From M3007 sp964484205 (GTDB lineage Bacteria; Bacteroidota; Bacteroidia; Chitinophagales; Saprospiraceae), in assembly GCA_964484205.1 (NCBI GenBank), contig CAZAEZ010000027.1:1-64000 (forward strand): a DNA stretch of 64,000 nucleotides. Direction: 5' to 3'. Of this stretch, positions 63,001-64,000 are shown piece by piece (positions within the stretch are counted from its first letter, which is position 1; every line of letters starts with the position of its first letter). A program made the position numbers and the translations under genes. Under the pieces are notes generated by a model. That model saw nothing but the letters and a program-made list of their open reading frames with translations, was not told where the DNA came from and ran no database searches.

Positions 63001-63599
63001 TCGAGCAAGATTTCTTCGCTGCCCGGCACGGCGAAATCACCATTTGCCCGGATGCGGCTCAGCCGGTTATATTGCCCGGCAGGCGCCGTGTAGTACAGGT
63101 ACACCCAGGGTTGGTGTTCAAAATCAGGATGTACCGCGATGCCGTTCAATCCCCGTTCGTTGAACGCATCGGTTTGCAGGGTAACAAACGGCGCGTCGTG
63201 CAAGGCGCCGTCTTCAGTGTGGTAAATAAGCACGCGCCCGTCTTTTTGCGCCAGGAAAATACGCCCGTCGGGGGCCAGGGCCATGCCGGTGGGATTGAGC
63301 CCTTCCGCTACCGCTGCCCCGGCAAATCCGGGTGGCAAACCTGGCGATTGGGCGTTTGTAAGTGTGGCGAGCACCGATATGAGCAGTAATGCGTTGCCAA
63401 GGCGTTTTAACGGGCCGAACGCTACGCGTAACGTAGCATTTTTTTTACCGCGAAGACGCAAAGGCGCGAAGGTCAAAACTTTGCGTCTTTGCGTCTTCGC
63501 GGTAAAAAAAGAAAACTTCACTCCATACCCCAAGACGCTACCCGACCATAGAACCGGGCATAAACCGACCTTGAACTTTCTCGAAAAATCAACAAGCAT
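60087..63599 (-). CDS. Large secreted PQQ-type sugar dehydrogenase with Ig, PA14, SdrD-B and T9SS domains
   Basis: The 1170-residue protein has an N-terminal beta-propeller of the glucose/sorbosone dehydrogenase family (about 95-430, e.g. GLNGIAVHPDFEHQPWVYLY, FAYGVRNPFSMSMDPE). After it come an Ig-like domain (about 440-525), a PA14 domain (about 720-860, GLLGHYFF, SVRSDDGCRLWVN), two SdrD-B-type repeats (about 870-1060) and a T9SS sorting domain (IFPNPASTRLTV). It should oxidise a sugar at the cell surface with PQQ and bind carbohydrate by PA14. The start is doubtful: a repeat lies in the first 60 codons, and the obvious signal peptide (RLGNALLLISVLATLTNA) has no ATG in frame. Confidence 0.78.
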   Translation of the reverse strand: MLVDFSRKFKVGLCPVLWSGSVLGYGVKFSFFTAKTQRRKVLTFAPLRLRGKKNATLRVAFGPLKRLGNALLLISVLATLTNAQSPGLPPGFAGAAVAEGLNPTGMALAPDGRIFLAQKDGRVLIYHTEDGALHDAPFVTLQTDAFNERGLNGIAVHPDFEHQPWVYLYYTAPAGQYNRLSRIRANGDFAVPGSEEILLELDPMTGNIHNGGGMVFGPDDKLYLGVGDGARADNAQDLNTVLGKILRLNADGSIPVDNPFYTQVMGNNRAIFAYGVRNPFSMSMDPETEKIFFCDVGAEAWEEVNALKAGANYGWKIVQGPSGAPGFTDPDFAYTHAAGCAIVGAAFPFQENSLVPDTYAGKFFFADYCAGWIKMLDPLTGVAGDVFATGIDRPVSLLSGPDGDLYYLARAGLGGGSPLDNTASTEGVLWRVFWVGEGAPLITGQPQPVLVAEGESAWFRVEAYGDQPLGYQWFRDGNTVSGADSSQLVLENLTLADSGALVYCIVSNAWGADTSAVALMGVSANRRPVPEILLPTAGSFYRGGDTLRFSGQAIDPEDGLLDANRLSWRIDFHHADHSHPAMPTTTGTNEGAYATPTVGETAADVFYRIYLTAHDEAGFAQTVFRDVMPEKRSITITGPAGIQVNVDGQLRTVPATVESVIGLNRIIEAPLNQRLGDTIYSFRAWGDGAANPLRSFVMPDSALSLALNYDYLVLGSGTGLLGHYFFDPEGDFDETPVLARIDSTVNFLWNDAAPDPSLPADYFTVRWMGFVQPLYSENYTFSVRSDDGCRLWVNDQLIIDQWVPQATTEHSGNIQLQGGKKFRIRLEYLEIGGGANVTMFWQSQSQLREIVPRRQLYPPAFTLPATLSGTVGLDINNDGVWTPGEPAFSKATVRLFDAVTDSLLAETQTLANGRYTFPDLPAGTFYLRINLPATGDVLLPVQNVDASGMSSPVSLTEGAYEIFDVAWAVPAVALAGTVWLDENRDAKMDSFEPFLEDITVLVYRADSTLVAAGMTNESGGYGFSLLTPGAYFLVFMHQFAPLPLIPGHGMNAKGQTAVFTIGQGQFQVIDVAFEPNTGTSGLPVRPNAFGPELRIFPNPASTRLTVAVSKNTLASATAVIRIFDLQGRLKMETAGLDSHQVLDVSALAAGRYVLVWESGAVRVGKPFLKL
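63440..63510. repeat. 24-bp inverted repeat of the CGCGAAGACGCAAAG type
   Basis: TTTTTTTACCGCGAAGACGC and four more bases (63440-63463) are matched perfectly by the reverse complement at 63487-63510, with a 23-base loop that holds a further degenerate copy. The poly-T ends suggest a small mobile or repeat unit. It overlaps the predicted start of the PQQ-dehydrogenase gene. Confidence 0.85.
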
Positions 63600-63613
63600 A
63601 AATGCACCAAAAA

Positions 63614-64000
63614 TTAAAAGTGAAATCCATATCCAAAAAATACGGCTTTCATACCGAAAACACTAAAACTGGAAAGCAAAACGCCCAGCATGATCAGCAC
63701 AAACGGTACAAATACCACCGCCCGTACAAACCGGCTTTCCCATTTCATGTGATGCAGCAGCGGCAAGAGTAAAAAAGCCAGGCACAAGCCCATGAATGAA
63801 ATCTGGAACAACACCAGGGAAGCAATGCCGAACAACAAACCGGTGGCAATTTCAAAACCCTGAACCAACCGGGTATCGGGATGGCTTTTTGTCAGAAAAT
63901 GCTGCCAGTTGGCGCGCATGTTTTGCAGCAGTCTGCCATCTTTTTGAAGCGGTTCGTTCGCAGCATTCGCCTGGTCGCCGGTAACCAAAAAAATTGCCTT
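63614..64000 (-). CDS. Membrane protein of unknown function, 5' end outside the window
   Basis: The frame stays open to the window edge, so the start may lie beyond. The visible part has a polar N-terminal region (QANAANEPLQKDGRLLQNMRANWQHFL) and three membrane helices (LVLFQISFMGLCLAFLLLPLLH and two more), ending in a hydrophobic GYGFHF. I recognise no family. It lies 14 bases upstream of the predicted start of the PQQ-dehydrogenase gene and may be cotranscribed with it. Confidence 0.55.
   Translation of the reverse strand, partial: KAIFLVTGDQANAANEPLQKDGRLLQNMRANWQHFLTKSHPDTRLVQGFEIATGLLFGIASLVLFQISFMGLCLAFLLLPLLHHMKWESRFVRAVVFVPFVLIMLGVLLSSFSVFGMKAVFFGYGFHF

Noticed and set aside
62139..63389. 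416-residue plus-strand frame opposite the PQQ-dehydrogenase
   Set aside because: Low-complexity translation, antisense to a gene with clear domains.
1..64000. tRNA, rRNA, prophage or insertion sequence
   Set aside because: I found no cloverleaf with the usual GGTTCGA arm, no rRNA-like sequence, no integrase or transposase, and no attachment-site pair.

Overview
The window looks like one stretch of chromosome from a Bacteroidota bacterium, most likely a member of the Saprospiria or a close relative. Four things point there: three secreted proteins with type IX secretion (T9SS) C-terminal sorting domains, an alternative complex III (act) operon joined to an aa3-type oxidase operon, promoter-like sites of the TTG-N19-TAnnTTTG type, and many small lipoproteins and beta-barrels with no clear Shine-Dalgarno sites. 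I see no rRNA, tRNA, CRISPR array, phage or insertion sequence. A 100-base run of N at 50025-50124 marks a scaffold gap inside a repeat cluster.

Region 1 to 10.1 kb: a 5'-truncated PhyH-type dioxygenase, acetyl-CoA synthetase, a carbonic anhydrase plus SulP/BicA-type anion transporter pair (minus strand), and a DUF4212/sodium:solute symporter pair that probably imports acetate or a similar acid for the synthetase. Next come a beta-barrel protein and a bile-acid:sodium-symporter-family carrier. Region 10.1 to 21.7 kb: mixed housekeeping and envelope genes. These are a beta-lactamase-fold lipoprotein, an M14 peptidase, a DUF4331 domain split over two genes with a TPR lipoprotein, a T9SS cargo protein, YceI, ribosomal protein L19, a cyclase-family lipoprotein, delta-1-pyrroline-5-carboxylate dehydrogenase and coaD.

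Region 21.7 to 39.0 kb (minus strand, read from 39.0 down): one respiratory supercluster, actABCDEF, then coxB, ctaD, ctaB, two subunit III genes, subunit IV, a Sco-like protein, a DUF420 protein and a small CxxC membrane protein. Together they encode quinol to cytochrome c to oxygen electron transfer and its assembly factors. The most unusual gene is coxB: its CuA subunit carries a C-terminal OmpA-type peptidoglycan-binding domain. Good promoter matches lie before actA and between actF and coxB.

Region 39 to 50 kb: a beta-barrel protein and the remnant of a paralogue, arginine deiminase with a thioesterase and a YihY/BrkB protein, a MoxR/Mg-chelatase-like AAA+ ATPase, an internally deleted dehydrogenase remnant, M48 and M28 peptidases, rpiB and a secreted subtilase. 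Region 50 to 64 kb: an ACMSD-type amidohydrolase, xylB and xylA, an orphan DNA methyltransferase, a LytTR regulator / propeller sensor kinase / YceI operon, a very large T9SS-secreted PQQ-type sugar dehydrogenase, and a membrane protein cut by the window end. Starts were chosen by homology-like N-termini and signal peptides, because leader sequences in this phylum rarely carry usable ribosome sites.
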